Shown here: positions 11,588-23,428 of the stretch, piece by piece | Layout: each line of letters begins with the position of its first letter | How positions within the stretch are numbered: the stretch's first letter is position 1 | NCBI GenBank assembly: GCA_905221605.1 | Contig: CAJNDS010002534.1 | Location: forward strand, 312,295 to 376,294 | Origin: Symbiodinium natans | Taxonomy: Eukaryota > Sar > Dinophyceae > Suessiales > Symbiodiniaceae | Direction: 5' to 3' | DNA length: 64,000 nucleotides | Notes under the pieces: model-generated | Told to the model about the DNA's origin: nothing | The model's database searches: none | Seen by the model: the letters and a program-made list of their open reading frames with translations, nothing else | Position numbers and translations under genes: made by a program

Positions 11588-12175
11588 GTACTCAATCTTG
11601 GTTGGAGAGAGTTCTGTCACACAACAAACTGCTTACAAGTGTTCAGTTTGCTTATAAACAGAGGGGGGTGGGCACCAGGGGCGTCTTCCAACATAGCCAG
11701 GACCTCTGAACACCCTCCCACCCTCCTCTGCTCTGCTGCGCCCCCTGGTTGTTTAAGGGTTTTGCAGGGAATCTGCTCTAAGACCGTATCGGTTAAGGAC
11801 TTTGGATTCTAAAGAGGAGCCTCGAAACCCTATAGGGTTAAGCAGTTGAGCCTAAATCCTTAACCTTCAAACCTACAAAATGAGTTGCTACGCAATTTGC
11901 GTACGCAATCTTGGTTGGAAAGGGTTCTTGTCACAACACATTGCTTGCAAGCCGAAATTTTGCTTGGAAACAAGGGGGGGGGGGGGGGACGGGGACCCCT
12001 GAACCCCGCCCCCACCCCTCCGCTTCCGCTCTGCTTCCGCTCCGGTGCTCCTTGGTTTTTTCAGGCTTATTCTCTAAAACCCTATGGGTTAAGAGTTTAG
12101 AGTCTTAAATAGCAGCTCTGACACCCTTCGGGTTAAGCAATTTAGCTTAAACCCTTAACCTTTAAACCCTATAGG
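11588..12175 (+). repeat. diverged tandem duplication, about 300 bp per copy
   Basis: Copy 1 starts near 11588 (GTACTCAATCTTGGTTGGAG) and copy 2 near 11905 (GTACGCAATCTTGGTTGGAA). Both continue through tgtcacaacaca-like sequence, a G run, a pyrimidine-rich block, a CCTTGGTTTTTTC-like block and a degenerate TTTAACCCTATAGGGTTAAG end. No coding signal is shared between the copies. Confidence 0.75.
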
Positions 12176-12867
12176 GTTAAGGTTTAAAGGTTTACAGTAG
12201 GGTTAAAAATCTGAGGCATTTAAACCTAAGCTCATGGAGTTTAAGCCTTGGGGTTTAAGATTTAGGCATGTATAAACCCTTTAGGGTCAGAACCCTTAAA
12301 AACCCTACAAGGCTCTGAAATGTTCAAAGGGTTTAACCCCATAGGCGCTGAAGGTATACATGCAAAGACCTTAGGTTCGTAAACCATCAGGTTTTATCTC
12401 TAACACCCTGACGGGGTCAGCCCTCCAGGGTTTAAAGGTTTAGGTTTCAGGTTGAGGCATTACCTATTATAGGATTAGAGCCTTATTCCTAAACCAGAAA
12501 CCTCGTAGGGTTATGCCTCCAAGAAATCACAAAAAACCTGTGTTTAGTATACTGTCAAGTACCATACCAGAGGATAAGAGTTTGCGATTTGCATGTCCAG
12601 AGGGCGAAGGTTTAAGATGCTGTTTGAATTCTTAATGCTTGATCTTGATGTTTCGTATTACATCCGAGTGGTTGAGGAGTCGAGGTAATAGTGTTGCAAC
12701 ACGCACATTCTGATTCATGCTGTGTATTGGCTTTTTGTGTTGAGTTGGTTCGTAATCTGCGTACTCAACAGGCAAAAAGCATGGAATTCGTAGGTACCGG
12801 GGCTACATATATGGGTTTGTGTTATTTTGGGGCGCTCAGGTTTAAGAATGGCACACGGGTTGCACAC
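12176..12867. other. degenerate CCCTATAGGGTT-rich sequence, no gene seen
   Basis: Repeated short motifs of the type TTTAAACCCTATAGGGTT, partly palindromic, continue from the duplication to about 12500. There is no plausible exon; the rest is featureless. Confidence 0.4.
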
Positions 12868-13019
12868 CCGCGAAACATACCCCGTAACATACCCCGAAAC
12901 ATACACCCGAAACATACCCCGTAACATACCCCCGAAATTGCAGGTAAAGTAGCTCCTGATGCCGCGAAACATACCCGAAACATGCCCCCGAAACATACCC
13001 GCGAAACATACCCCGACCC
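12868..13019 (+). repeat. CGAAACATACCC minisatellite
   Basis: About ten irregular copies of a 10-13 bp unit, CGAAACATACCC with CGTAACATACCCC variants, interrupted near 12937-12960. The CATACCC core recurs in the 36.7 kb minisatellite. Confidence 0.8.
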
Positions 13020-13542
13020 CAACACGTGTCACGCGCCTCCCCATTAAAATACAAACCCATATGCGTGTGTGTATATATGGGCGGACGTCAAAATACCATG
13101 TATGTAAAATATGATGGAAGTGCGATATGAAGTTCCGCTCTTGTTGGTTTATGTCTTCGCCACAAGGCGGCACCATGCGTATGTGCAGGTTTCAGGCTGG
13201 ATAGCGCTAGCGTGGCGCTAGGTGTTCCTTTCCAAAGGCTAACATTTTAGGGTTTAGCGTGTAGGGTTTAGGGCTTAGAGCGATCCAGCTTCGGGAAGCT
13301 TAAGTAGTATAGGCGGCCTGCGGCTTAGGTAAGACTGTGGAACATTGGGTTACACACCCTGAACCCTACACCCTAAACCCTGTGGTTGCATGCTGCCGGC
13401 GTGCCAAAATTCAAAAGTCATGCGGCGAAATATGCGCTTGGTTGGCGCCAGCATCGCGCTAGCAAATATGAAGGGAAACTGCTTGCGGTGGCCACTTGCC
13501 CATCCAAGACATAAAGCAGTACTAAGACAGCTGATTTGAAAC

Positions 13543-13617
13543 ATGGCCAACCTGGAGGAGCAAAGCACTACGAGCTCGAGCTCAAGTAGCTCCAGTAGTT
13601 CCGAAGACGATGCCTGA
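13543..13617 (+). CDS. short Ser-rich acidic-tailed ORF or terminal exon
   Basis: ATG at 13543 opens MANLEEQSTT, then ten Ser, then EDDA and TGA. All ten serines use mixed AGC, AGT, TCC, TCG and TCA codons, so it is not one simple triplet expansion. It could be the tail of an upstream gene (a ctggag acceptor precedes EQSTT) or a chance ORF. Function unknown. Confidence 0.3.
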   Translation: MANLEEQSTTSSSSSSSSSSEDDA

Positions 13618-13779
13618 GTCTTAAAATGACGGCGCTAGTGTGTTTTGCGAGACTTTTGCCTAGGGAGCAAGAATTAGTACTACACTTCTGTACTTGCCAA
13701 AGCCATCGTTCCAGACCTTCGTTTTCCTTCTCGTCATAAGGCGGCACCATGATTTCCGCCGTTCCTGGAAGAAGGAATA

Positions 13780-14095
13780 TTGACAGCCACCCATATATAG
13801 AGTGCGTATGTTTGTATATTGCTATATTGTTATTTCATTAGCTTATAATTTATCATAGTCTTCGTTTGATAAATATTTCAATATCTTCTACTATTAATAT
13901 TGTTGCATAATAGTATTATGCCATTTTCTCATCATATGTTATGTCATTATATGTTGTCATAAGATTACCAGAGTATGTTATCATATTATGATATTATGAT
14001 ATTATCAGTGTATTATGTTAATTTCTCAGTAGATTCTTCAATATGGCATTTGTATATTTATATATTCTCAGATCATGCTAGGAGAATGTTGTTTT
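13780..14095. other. AT-rich stretch leading to an acceptor
   Basis: Strongly AT-rich sequence with TATTATG-type runs ends at ttgtttttgcag (to 14100), a strong acceptor. No coding content. Confidence 0.5.
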
Positions 14096-14100
14096 TGCAG

Positions 14101-14694
14101 TCCGCACAGAAGGCCAAATCTGCGTGCGCCACTGACCGTCGTCGCGCGGCCTGCAATTCCGGCAGCTTGGCGACCAACAGCCATATGGTTTACAAGCGCC
14201 CCCCCACAGAACCGCTAAAGCCCAAACCGTATAAACCCTAACTATCAACTCAGCTCCTGAGGCAGCCTATCGTCCTATGGTGGCAACCACCCGGCTGAGG
14301 TCTAAGCTGCCTTCAATTTCAAAGTGTGTATAGGATTTAGGAAAGGTCTACTGGGTCTATGGGGTTCATAAGAGGTTTCAGGGAAACGGAAAGGCAAAAA
14401 CGAGTCACGCCGAGCCGAGGCCAGTCGTGCCAGTTGTGCGCCCTGCCGCAGCCTTGGGGGTTTAAGGGTTTGTAGGGTTCAGGGTTTAGGGTTCAGGGTG
14501 CTCCCTCAAAAGGTCCCGGGGAGGGTCTCCAACCGGGCAGTCGTAGGCTGCATCATCTTCGGCTCGTCATCTGCATGGCAACTTGAAGTGGACCGTCAAC
14601 CTCGAACAACGGCCAACAGATCCTTGCACCAAAGGTCAACGCATACCGACCTCCTCTCGGTGTCGTTGCGAGGTGCCCAACCAAGGAACAATGA
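14101..14694 (+). CDS. four-exon model, small basic disordered protein, unknown
   Basis: Exons 14101-14179, 14254-14299, 14513-14539 and 14589-14694 join in phase: A|CT with a GC donor at 14180, AG|G with a GT donor at 14300, and CA|T with a GT donor at 14540. The product reads SAQKAKSACATDRRRAAC, then TPEAAYRPMVATTRLR, a short Gly/Ser piece, then GPSTSNNGQQILAPKVNAYR, and ends CPTKEQ before TGA. The intron before exon 3 contains TTTAGGG units. The 5' end is not seen. Composition suggests a disordered basic C-terminus; no family recognised. Confidence 0.45.
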
Positions 14695-16235
14695 GAGCTA
14701 AGGAAGATTCCCTAAAGGGGATTTGGAGTCGGTGGGGTACTGCTATACGGACTTCTTTGCTTGTGCGTTTAGGGTTCATAGGGTTGAACCCTGTACCTCA
14801 GCCTCTGCACCCAAAGCTCGAGGCCTTGAAGCCCTTTAGAGAGTAACAGCAATGCGTCGGTCCGGTTTGCAATCTTATGACGTTACCGGGCTTTACAGTG
14901 AATGTCAAGAGCACCCTGGTCTTCCTCAAGCGCTCCGACTTGCCAAGCATGAAATCCAGAAAATGTCCGGTGCCAGAAGAACGAGCCTGAAACGAGCACT
15001 CAACACTTGCAGGCGGTGACAGAGAAGCTGCTGTAGCCATTGGAAGTGACGCTTTTGTCCTTTCAGCTGCAGCAACTGGACAATGGCCGACGCGTGAGGA
15101 TACCCAGAAGAAGAAAAAGGTTGCTTGCCATTCGGACGTCTGCGTGCATGCGCATTTTGGGTGCATAATATGTTTGCAAGAGCTACGTAGAGTGGGCCGG
15201 AAGCTAGGAGCTCATGTAGATCATGTTTTGATAGGATGCGCTAAGTATGATTTGGGATTGAGGCACATTTTTGAGCATCTCCGAAAAGCTCTTTTGAGTT
15301 ATAGTTGAGAAGTGCAGGCTTATGTAGCGGACACCTGCGCTCCTTGTGGTGCAAGTGACTCTTGCACAATGCCACATGCACTCTGTAGTTCGGTGTTGTG
15401 TTGTGTCGTGCGGTTTTCCCCAACGCTGATGTGTTTGTAAAATAGCGGCCTTGAGGCGGCCTTGAGAACCTCAGTCGGCAATTTCTCGTCGCACGTCTTA
15501 ACGCAACCAAAATGTGTTTCTAGCTTCGAGTAGCCTGTTCCGACCTTGCAATTGTGTACATCACGCCACATTGGATTTGAAATCGTGCCTCACCTTTCCT
15601 GGATTCAAAACACTCACTATCACGTACTATCACGGCCGCGGGCTACTGCAGGACTAGCTGCCCAGGTCCAAGGCACTCTGGCAGCGGAAGTGTCTCCCAG
15701 ATCTGGTCTGCTTGTCAGAAGGGCCAATACGCGCAGCCCAGGCGCTGGGCGTGGATGCCTGGTCTCACAGAAGTGGTCGCTTCAATGGCTGCGCTTGCGC
15801 TCGCTGCCTGGAAGCAGAGGGGACGAGCGCTGCACCGCCAAGTCCAGCCTGGCTCAGGCACTCGTCCGCTGATGGAGCACCTCGCTGCGCTGTCAGCACG
15901 GTGCTGGCACGCGTTTTCGTTGCTGGAGGGGCCCGGCCGCTGCGAACGCCTTGGAAATTCCGCTCCGACCGGGCGCCCACGCCGAGCCAGCTTCCGGCGG
16001 CGCCTTCATCGTGGATATAGGTGTTTCCTACCGACTCACAGACGCCAAGTGCGGACAGCAAAATGAGAAACAAAATGTTCTGGGACACCTGGGGATGGGA
16101 GAAATGGCCGGACGCCGTGGGCCGACATTTCTTGCTTTGGTTCGCTTCTGGGTTGGGGTCAGGCGTCGTGTGTAAACTGCGGCATGCCACAAAGCGAACC
16201 TGCCAGAGGCTCGTCAATGCGGCGAGACCCTGAAC
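14695..16235. other. mostly unassigned; possible exon near 14877
   Basis: An ATG at 14877 opens MTLPGFTVNVKSTLVFLKRS and stops near 14990. It may be an exon but has no clear splice evidence. The remainder, including long open frames on both strands between 15.5 and 16.2 kb, looks like decayed mobile-element DNA without recognisable motifs. Confidence 0.3.
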
Positions 16236-16470
16236 GTTGACCTGTGGGTGGCCCTGTGGCGTCGTAGCGGTGTCGCTACAGTTTCGCTTGCCAACCTGCG
16301 CCGGCTGGCTGGCAAGGGCGCAGCCCGCGGACCCAATGGGTACAGAGCCGAGATGTTCTGCTTCGTCACCGACGATGCGGACATATGCAGATTGCGCATC
16401 TCTCTTCACAAAGGTTGCTTGCCTACCTGTACGGTCCTCGAACTTGGTGTCGCGGCAATCGCACTGCGCC
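16236..16470 (+). mobile_element. degenerate N-terminal reverse-transcriptase fragment
   Basis: The + frame reads LRRLAGKGAARGPNGYRAEM followed by helix-like sequence ending near LGVAAIALRP. The pattern (basic Leu-rich stretch, then GPxGxRAE) matches from memory the start of the RT domain in dinoflagellate non-LTR elements, where GPSGxxxEHL is usual. The catalytic YxDD region is not found in frame. I read it as an old fragment. Confidence 0.4.
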
Positions 16471-18185
16471 CCTTGCTTGCCTCTGCAATCCCAATAGTCC
16501 AAATGTGCTCGCTCATAAACAGCCGTTTCGTCCATGCAGGCGCACGTCTGTGTGCCATGAAGCGGCAGTCTGCGTGCCACGTGCAAAAATGTACATGTCC
16601 CTTCACGGAGAAAGATGGGAGTACTCTGCCACAGCACGTAAGTAAGTAAGTCCTGCATGCCCGTAGGCGGCTTGGAGGAGCAGGCAAAAGAACGCAACTT
16701 GACATGGTGCCAAACTGCAATTGAGCATGACGTCACGTCAATGTTAGAATCACTCTAAACATCGACGGTTTTTGACAAATCATCTTTGTTCAATTTTCTC
16801 AATGCTGTACAAAATCAATGAGTGCACCCCGCGCGACGTCAACGACATTTGTCACGTACTCAGCGCAACAGGTATTGGCACTGAAACGCGCAAAAACTTC
16901 AAGCTGCGTGTACCAACAGTCGCGAGGTCTACCAGGAACGCGCACTCGATTTGGCGACCAACTCATCGCACGCTTCACCCACCTCTTTGAGGGGAGCTTT
17001 GCCACATGATGTGCGAAATTCCAACAGCCATGGATGCATTTGTAAGACCAACTCTGGCAAGTTTAACGTTTGAGTCAGCTGCTGGATATGTTGATTCCAT
17101 TCGTGCAGTACCTCCTGCCAAGGTAACGACCAATCAAGTCCCGAAGGCGGTCCAACCCTGCTTCTAAGCCATCGTCGCCATTCTGATGCTGCCGTATTTT
17201 GCGATGCCGGGCACAAAAACCTGCTTACAGCTTCGAAATATTTTCCCGAAGGGCCAATGGGACGTGCTTGGCACATAAAATCCACTGGAGCAATGTGTTG
17301 CGAACGAACATGTCTGTGTTCGCAGAAAAATATCGCCGGGTGCGTGTGCTGTGGAGGTTGGATTAATTTGGATCACCACGTGTCCGGAACGCAGCAAAGT
17401 TAGAGTCAGCGGCGCAATATTGCGAAGCGGGACAGCCACCATGCAGGCGGAAATGGCGGGCGCAAGTAAGAAAACGTAATCATTCGCCATTTTTGTGGTG
17501 CAGCATGAAGCGACCTGTTCCCGGACGGCGAGGCAATGTTTGCTTTCTTACCACCCAATATCGTTGACTTCGGAAGAGGCGACGGGGCCCTTCCACGACG
17601 CTTTCTTCGCGCGTTACCTCTAGGGCAAGCGTTCTGCAGCGTATCCCCAGGCAGGGTGGCTACTGTTGCAGTTCTGCGCCGGCCCACGCGCCAATTACTT
17701 TTTGCGCATCCTCCTGGCATCTCGCACTTAATTACTGGATGGTTCACGTAAGGCGTCTCGCGCAGGCAAAGGGCATCTCATCAGGGCGTCACACTTCCGT
17801 TTCTTGTATGGAACAGTTGTCTTCATGACACGTGGGCCTCTCGCCAGGGCGTCCCTTTGCAGTTTTCTGTTCTGGGACATTCCATAGTTATGTTTTGGGG
17901 TCTCGCGTCGGTGTCAGAAGGCAGTTGTCCAGCTACCGCGTTAAGGTCTACAGTTCTGAAGTTGAACCCCACGCCCCTTAAATTCCGCGCAAGGCTTGCG
18001 GGGTTTTGGTTCAGTGGACTTTTACAAACCATGATAGCGGATGCAAAAGGAACGAGAAAAAAATGTAAACCGTTTGCGTCGCACTGTTTGGTCGGGAACG
18101 GAAACACACATCCCTTTTTTTTCTCCACGCACCTTTTTGCGACAGTTACCGCGGTCCCAGTGCATGAAAGCGGCATCCTACGCGG
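16471..18185. other. no supported gene
   Basis: Open frames on both strands overlap one another with no recognisable domain. It probably includes eroded retroelement sequence. Confidence 0.35.
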
Positions 18186-18189
18186 GCTA

Positions 18190-18560
18190 GGTTGCCGGCA
18201 GCCGGCTAGCGGACGGCGAGGAGCTGTCCCGGACCTCAGCGAGGATCTCGTGTAAGTCGGGCGCAGCTCCCTCATCGCAGATGTCGCCTCCCGGCGGTAG
18301 CTCAAGGAGGGACGCTGCGTATGCACGCATGGCCGCGACGGCGAGGAGGCCGGACCAGCGCTGCACCCACCCTGCGCTTGCGGCGGCCCGGAGTGGGGGT
18401 GGGAGACTCGCCGCGCGGTGACGCGCAAGGTGGCGGAGGAAGGCGGCGGCTTCAGCACCAAAGCGCCCTCCTACCTCGACCCCGACGACGACGAGCCGCG
18501 CACGCCGCGCGCTCGCGAGCTCGGGGACGTTTGGCGCCGCTTTCATCCCTTTGTGTTTCG
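18190..18560 (-). mobile_element. C-terminal segment of a dinoflagellate-type retroelement ORF
   Basis: On the minus strand, ARRARLVVVGVEVGGRFGAE is followed by AAAFLRHLARHRA, then WVQRWSGLLAVAAMRAYAAS and LLELP. The VVxGxEVGGRFxxEAAxFLRxLAR...RWSGLLAVAA pattern is, from memory, the conserved tail after the RT domain in symbiodiniacean retroelements; the domain has no formal name that I know. It stays open for about 130 codons, so it is younger than its neighbours. No upstream RT is found in frame. Confidence 0.6.
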
Positions 18561-18784
18561 CTATGTTGCGCAAGTAGTCTGGCAAGGCATCACATTGGGG
18601 TTTGAGGATGCATTGTCGTCCGAAATCCTTTGGAATCGGTACTCTGCGCTAGGTCTCGCGTGCATTCTAGTTGTTTGTTGCCATGTTTCAAAAGTAGGCC
18701 CCCAAGGGCGTCTCCCTGGGGATTAGCTTTCTGTGGTTCTATTTGGGGTGAGTCGTTTTTTGCCCGCTTAGGGTGGACACCCAG

Positions 18785-19096
18785 TAGCAGGCTCGGGGCT
18801 TGGTCGCTGCCGCGTGACCTGCATTCCAACGCGCCCGAACACGGGCGACTGATGCGCAGCATCCCCACCGCGCCGGACCTGCATGCTGCGTGGTTGCTGT
18901 TGCACTCCTGCGCCGTACCGCGGGCGAAGTACACGAGACAGCTGCTCCGTGACCTCGTGCGGGTTCGAGCTCAGCGAGCCCTGCCAGCCGCCGCGTGGTC
19001 AGCATGGGTTCGCAGGTGGTGGGCGATGCTTCCCGTCTGTGTGCAACAGGCCGTGGCGAGCACCGCCCGGTGTCCTGATGTGTTATTCCGCTGCTG
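18785..19096 (+). mobile_element. retroelement fragment: RT 3' part joined to C-terminal tail
   Basis: The + frame reads SIPTAPDLHAAWLLLHSCAV (a PDLxxAWLLL motif common in these RTs, from memory), then directly LRDLVRVRAQRALPAAAW and WVRRWWAMLPVCVQQAVAST. The region that normally separates these two parts seems deleted. The tail differs from the minus-strand copy at 18190-18560, so a second element family is represented. Ends with TGA near 19096. Confidence 0.55.
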
Positions 19097-19559
19097 ATGT
19101 GTATTTCCGTTAGCGTCCAGAATCGAGTGATGTGTAATTCCTCGTGACCTGATGGGAGAGAAGCCCGCCACTAGCGCAGCGTGCCCCCAGCGCCCACCGT
19201 CCAATATGCTGCCGACCATGATGCGGCATGGCGGCACGTTTCACCGCATTCCTGGACCAGCTTGATCGGCCGCTAGTTCTCGCTGAACTTTTGGTGCGTT
19301 TCAGCTTGCCCGGCGGCACCCGCTCGTATCCGACAACCTTATCGACAAGTTTGGCGATTGCCTGCGCGGTTGGCAGCGTCACGCTGCCAGTGCCTGCGAT
19401 CAGCGCGCCTTCCGTGATGCATTTCGCCACCCACCCGGACGCTGCCCGTGCCCTTACACCGTCGGCCGGCGCACGAAGGTGGCACCATCCCCAGTGCTGG
19501 TAAACATCTGTGGCGGTTTGGTGTCGCGAGGCCGTCGGACCCAGTGGTTGGCGCGCTCT

Positions 19560-19770
19560 CCTTGGCGTCGACCCTGCGGATCGCCGCCGCCTGGACTTAC
19601 GGGCCACACCACTCGGCGAGGTGTTATGCTGCGACATCGCACTCGTGTCCCCCGTGACACGAGAAGGGAGGCCCCAGCTTTCGGCTGCCTTGCGTGACGG
19701 AGTCGTCGCCGTCACTGAGCAGCACAGGCGTGCCAATTCGGTTGCTGAGTTTCTGGGCAGTGCTGCGAAA
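19560..19770 (+). mobile_element. retroelement C-terminal region fragment
   Basis: The frame reads RRRLDLRATPLGEVLCCDIA then LVSPVTREGRPQ. This resembles the RRLDLxxYGATPLGGALCCDxTLVSPLTRxGxPQ block that usually precedes the EVGGRW tail in these elements (from memory). Here it lies after another element's tail, so it belongs to a different copy. Confidence 0.5.
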
Positions 19771-19799
19771 GGGAAGGGGCGGGGGAAAAGGTGAGATTC

Positions 19800-20925
19800 T
19801 TCAGGAACGCAACTATTTTGTTTGTTTTCGTTGCGCCCCGAGCGATCCCGCCGCTGAGTTTTTCAGGGCCGGAGCACTCGTCCATGGATTCCATAAAAAA
19901 AAGAACGGTTCCAGGCAATTCCTGAAGGTTCGACAGCTGTTGTTGGGGCGCAGGGGTTGGCATCCCGGAAATTCCCAGAAGGCGGGTCGCATGTTTTCGC
20001 TTTTTGTGAAAGCATAGGGACCCTACAATCCGAAACCCTAGAATAATGGCAGACCGGAGTTGCGGAGCACAGGCACGACAACCCAAGCAAATCGGGTCGA
20101 ACAACTTCAATGTACAAAGACAACCAACACTTCCCACGCAACCCGCCCAAGGCCTTCTGCCTCGATGATGCCCGCATTGGAGCCTCGTTTATGCCCGCGC
20201 CTGCTTCAGACTCAACTTCGACAGCCTGGATGCCTGGACGGCCTGAGCACATAAACGACCTAGTGGGACAGCCCAGACCTTTTTCTTGCCAGAAGATCCA
20301 ATGCCAATTGCACCTTTGGTTCAAACTACAAACCCACTTATTGTAATGATTCGGGCAATTCCGCTCATGACTTTGACTAGTTTTGCTGCGTCAGCCTTCC
20401 TTGATTGCGTGATTTAGCGATGAGCGATTGCGAGAGGGACTAAACATTGATGAACGTTAGTGTTTTTTCTTGTGCCTGCTCAACGAGCTCGTCCCCCTCT
20501 GTTCCGTGCCGTCAAATCATGTCCGTTTTTCATGCCCCCCGTCTGCCAGGTGTGAAGGTAAAAGACCATAACTTATAATACCAAAAAACACAAGAGCAAT
20601 TCTTTTCTCGGCTTTATTTTCGTGTTTTTTCGTTCACTCACGACATTACTCACAGAAGAAGCGATTACTGAGAGAGAGAGAGAGAGAGGCAAACCTCCCA
20701 CGATATGTTTCTGAAGCATCCGGCCCGGAAAGCTCTGTTTCTCTGCAGCTGGATGCGGCATTGGCCTTGGTTACAAAGCCAAGAAGCTGCATGGGTTTAG
20801 GGCGGAAGGGGGGGGGGCGCGGTGTTGCTTTACAATTCTTGACGGGTGGGTGCGAGCGGTGCAAACCTGGTCTTCCACGAGACCCTCAGGTATAATGTCA
20901 TTAAGTTCAGCTTGCTCGCGTGAAC
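19800..20925. other. no supported gene; GA microsatellite at 20668-20688
   Basis: Short overlapping frames only. A GA run at about 20668-20688 and a G-run near 20808 are the only clear features. Confidence 0.4.
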
Positions 20926-20929
20926 CCGA

Positions 20930-21200
20930 TTCCTGCCCGTAACCGCCGGCGGATGGACCTCGTGCGGGGCTTCCTCGTCGTATGGCGCTGTGTTACGACG
21001 CGACATTCGATGACACCCGTCTCGTCGCTGGCGCGAGATGTTGCCCCGCCGACCGTGGGGGTCGCGCAAGAGAATCAAGCTCTGCTCGGCTGCCAGCGCG
21101 GGGGCGTCGTGGAACGCTTGAGCTCCTTGCCGATGCTCGCCGGCAGGCCCGGATTCGTCCCATTGGGCTGTACCGTGCTGTGCTCAACGGCGCCTGACAG
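20930..21200 (+). mobile_element. frameshifted retroelement fragment
   Basis: One frame carries RNRRRMDLVRG. After a frame change comes MALCYDATF, and further on LLADARRQARIRPIG. The RRMDLVxx...GALCYDATF pattern matches the block at 19560-19770 but needs at least one frameshift. Decayed copy. Confidence 0.5.
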
Positions 21201-22693
21201 TGGAGCAGGTGCAAAGAAATTGAAATCAATAATTAAAATCATGCCAGCAGTGGAGAAGGCAGGAGATCGGGTGCCAATTCATGGGGTGGGCCGCCCTACC
21301 CGACCCCCTGAATGACCCCCGCAGAACTACAGACACCCCATGACACCCCATGACACCCCCGCAGAACCCGACGAGCCCCGCATAGCCACCCAGAACCTAA
21401 TAGGGAAGACTACAATTGCCTTGTGGAAAGTTCGCAGAACCGCCCGCTGCCTCGCAGAAGCGCGGCTGCCCCGCAAAGGATATTCAGAGGGCGCATAGAC
21501 AGCCCACCCCATAAATTGGCGCCCCAGGAGAAGAAGATAGCGAAGCCATCCAGACCGAACACTGCCGATAGTCTGCCGATAGTCTATCTCGAATGCGTGA
21601 TCTACGCACGTGATTCCATCACTTCGAAAGCCAACTGTCATGCGAATCTGGAAATGCCCCAAAGCTTCCCTATTGTACGTCCTCCGCTCTGTTCAATCTC
21701 ATTCGTGGCACGGGCCTGGGTAGTTCTTGCCCCGGCCCCGGCAATAATGGTGACGCTCCGCAAGTTTGGAGACAGTCCGAACGCATGAAACTGCCCCATA
21801 GTCGCCGGAGAGCCACGTAAAGTCAGCTCATCAAGCATAGCGGCATCTGCACAGGTTTTGCTTGCACACCAAGAGCACCCCACCAGTGGCGCAATTCTTT
21901 ACATGCCTCATTTGAGCAGCGATCACCTACATGCCCTCAACGAAGGCATGCTAGCATAGCTACGAGTGCGTATGTTTGTTCTGGTGGGTAATCATGTTGC
22001 AACCGCCATGCAGCTGGCGGCCAATCCACGCGGATGGGGTGATGCCGCAGGTGGTGTGAGTTTTGCATGACAGCAGTTGCCCACAAAGTGTTTTGCAGGC
22101 GTGCCAATGCAAGTCCAACGGAGTGGGTCGCATGGACAGTGGTGAGGTGGGCGCATCGGTATGTACCTGAAAGGTTCCAACTCATAGTGTCAGAGTGACC
22201 AGGCTTGGACGGCACAGCTGCCAGCCCCTCGCTGTGTTCAACTTGACCCCAGTGTGCCGAGATCTTGGAGGAATTGTCAACAAGTAGTCATGTTCATAGA
22301 CTGAAAGTTGAGGACACAACCTTGGCATTTCAATATGCCGGGCTGTTTGGAGGCGAGGCGTGCTAAAACCATGACATGAGTGTAGCAACATGTCGGTCGA
22401 CGCGACGTGCTGGCATTTTTGCACCGTGGACAGGCACCAGACATGGATGCTTGCCGGCTTGATGGCAGGTCTTGGCCCTGTTTGGCCTCGTGGCGTTCAG
22501 TTAATGTAGGCGTATTTGGCACCTAGGTTCTGCAAAAACGGGGATGCTTCGTGGACCCAGTGCCCACGTTTTTGCCTCGGGCCGACATTGAAACACAATG
22601 CCCGTAGCCGGCAGTTGTGCCAGCAGGTGATTCCAGCCGCTTTGCCGGATGGCACGGGCATTTAAAATGCCGTGCTAACAGTCTTTGCCTCAG
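21201..22693. other. no firm gene
   Basis: Direct repeats of GACACCCCAT occur at about 21330-21360. A possible small exon follows ttttgcag near 22098 (ACQCKSNGVGRMDSGEVGAS, donor GTATGT), unsupported by phase with neighbours. Confidence 0.35.
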
Positions 22694-23190
22694 GGATTGC
22701 GGGCACAAAGGCGCTGGCAGTGAAGCAGCGTCGTGCTAGGCAGCGGATGCAGCAAGTGTTCTCCGCAAACAAACGGTTGGGAAGAAGGCATGGACATTTG
22801 CCGGTACATGCTTTCGCAGAATGGAAGCCGTTGCCTTCCGTGATTGGGTTGACTCTGTTGACTGAGCCAGGCGTGGGGAATGTTTACGCAAACCAGCGTT
22901 CGGCGCAACATTCAGCAGCACTCCGACTCAAGGCAAGTTTTGCTTGGTGCGTTTAGAAAAAAGAGATTTGCTTGTTCTGCACATGTGGACATCAGAGCAG
23001 TGGAATTGGAGTTACCATCCCTCCCGAATTCGGGTCAACGTTTTGCAATGTTGCACTAACCACCGTGCAGGCGCTGGAGCTCGAACATGAAGAGTTGCGG
23101 CGGCAGCTACAGCAGCAAGCGGGCAGCAAACAGAGCATCGGTACCGAAGCGACATGTTTTGCAGAAAGCGACGGCAGCCGCAGCATCTGA
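22694..23190 (+). CDS. two-exon model with basic region then short coiled coil
   Basis: Exon 22694-22803 (acceptor gcctcag, donor GTACAT) reads KALAVKQRRARQRMQQVFSA then NKRLGRRHGHLP. Exon 23071-23190 (acceptor ccgtgcag) joins in phase 0 as ALELEHEELRRQLQQQAGSK and ends SDGSRSI, TGA. A basic stretch followed by a Leu/Glu helix resembles a bZIP layout, but the diagnostic NxxAAxxSR signature is absent, so I call it only basic plus coiled coil. The 5' end is unknown. Confidence 0.45.
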
Positions 23191-23265
23191 GGTTGCCGAT
23201 GCCACAGACGCGCAACGACCGGGCCCAGCCGAACACTTGCCAGGCAGTGGGTGGCTGGACTTGCG

Positions 23266-23428
23266 TGTCGATTATTATTATTATTACTATTATCATTATT
23301 AGCATTATTATTATTATTATTATTATCATTATTATCATTATTATCACTATTATCACTATTATTACTATTCGTATTAGTATTATTATTATTACTATTAGTA
23401 TTAGTATTATTATTATTGGTATTATGTG
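23266..23428 (+). repeat. (TTA)n trinucleotide microsatellite
   Basis: Imperfect ATTATT/ACTATT/AGTATT triplets for about 160 bp. The Ile/Tyr/Leu homopolymer frames are artefacts. Confidence 0.9.

Noticed and set aside
15765..16736. 323-codon open frame on the minus strand
   Set aside because: No recognisable motif. The opposite strand carries the RT-like GPxGxRAE segment, and the minus frame looks like its shadow in GC-rich DNA.
22694..23190. bZIP transcription factor call
   Set aside because: A basic stretch and a Leu/Glu helix are present, but the conserved basic-region residues (NxxAAxxSR) are not, and the heptad is short.
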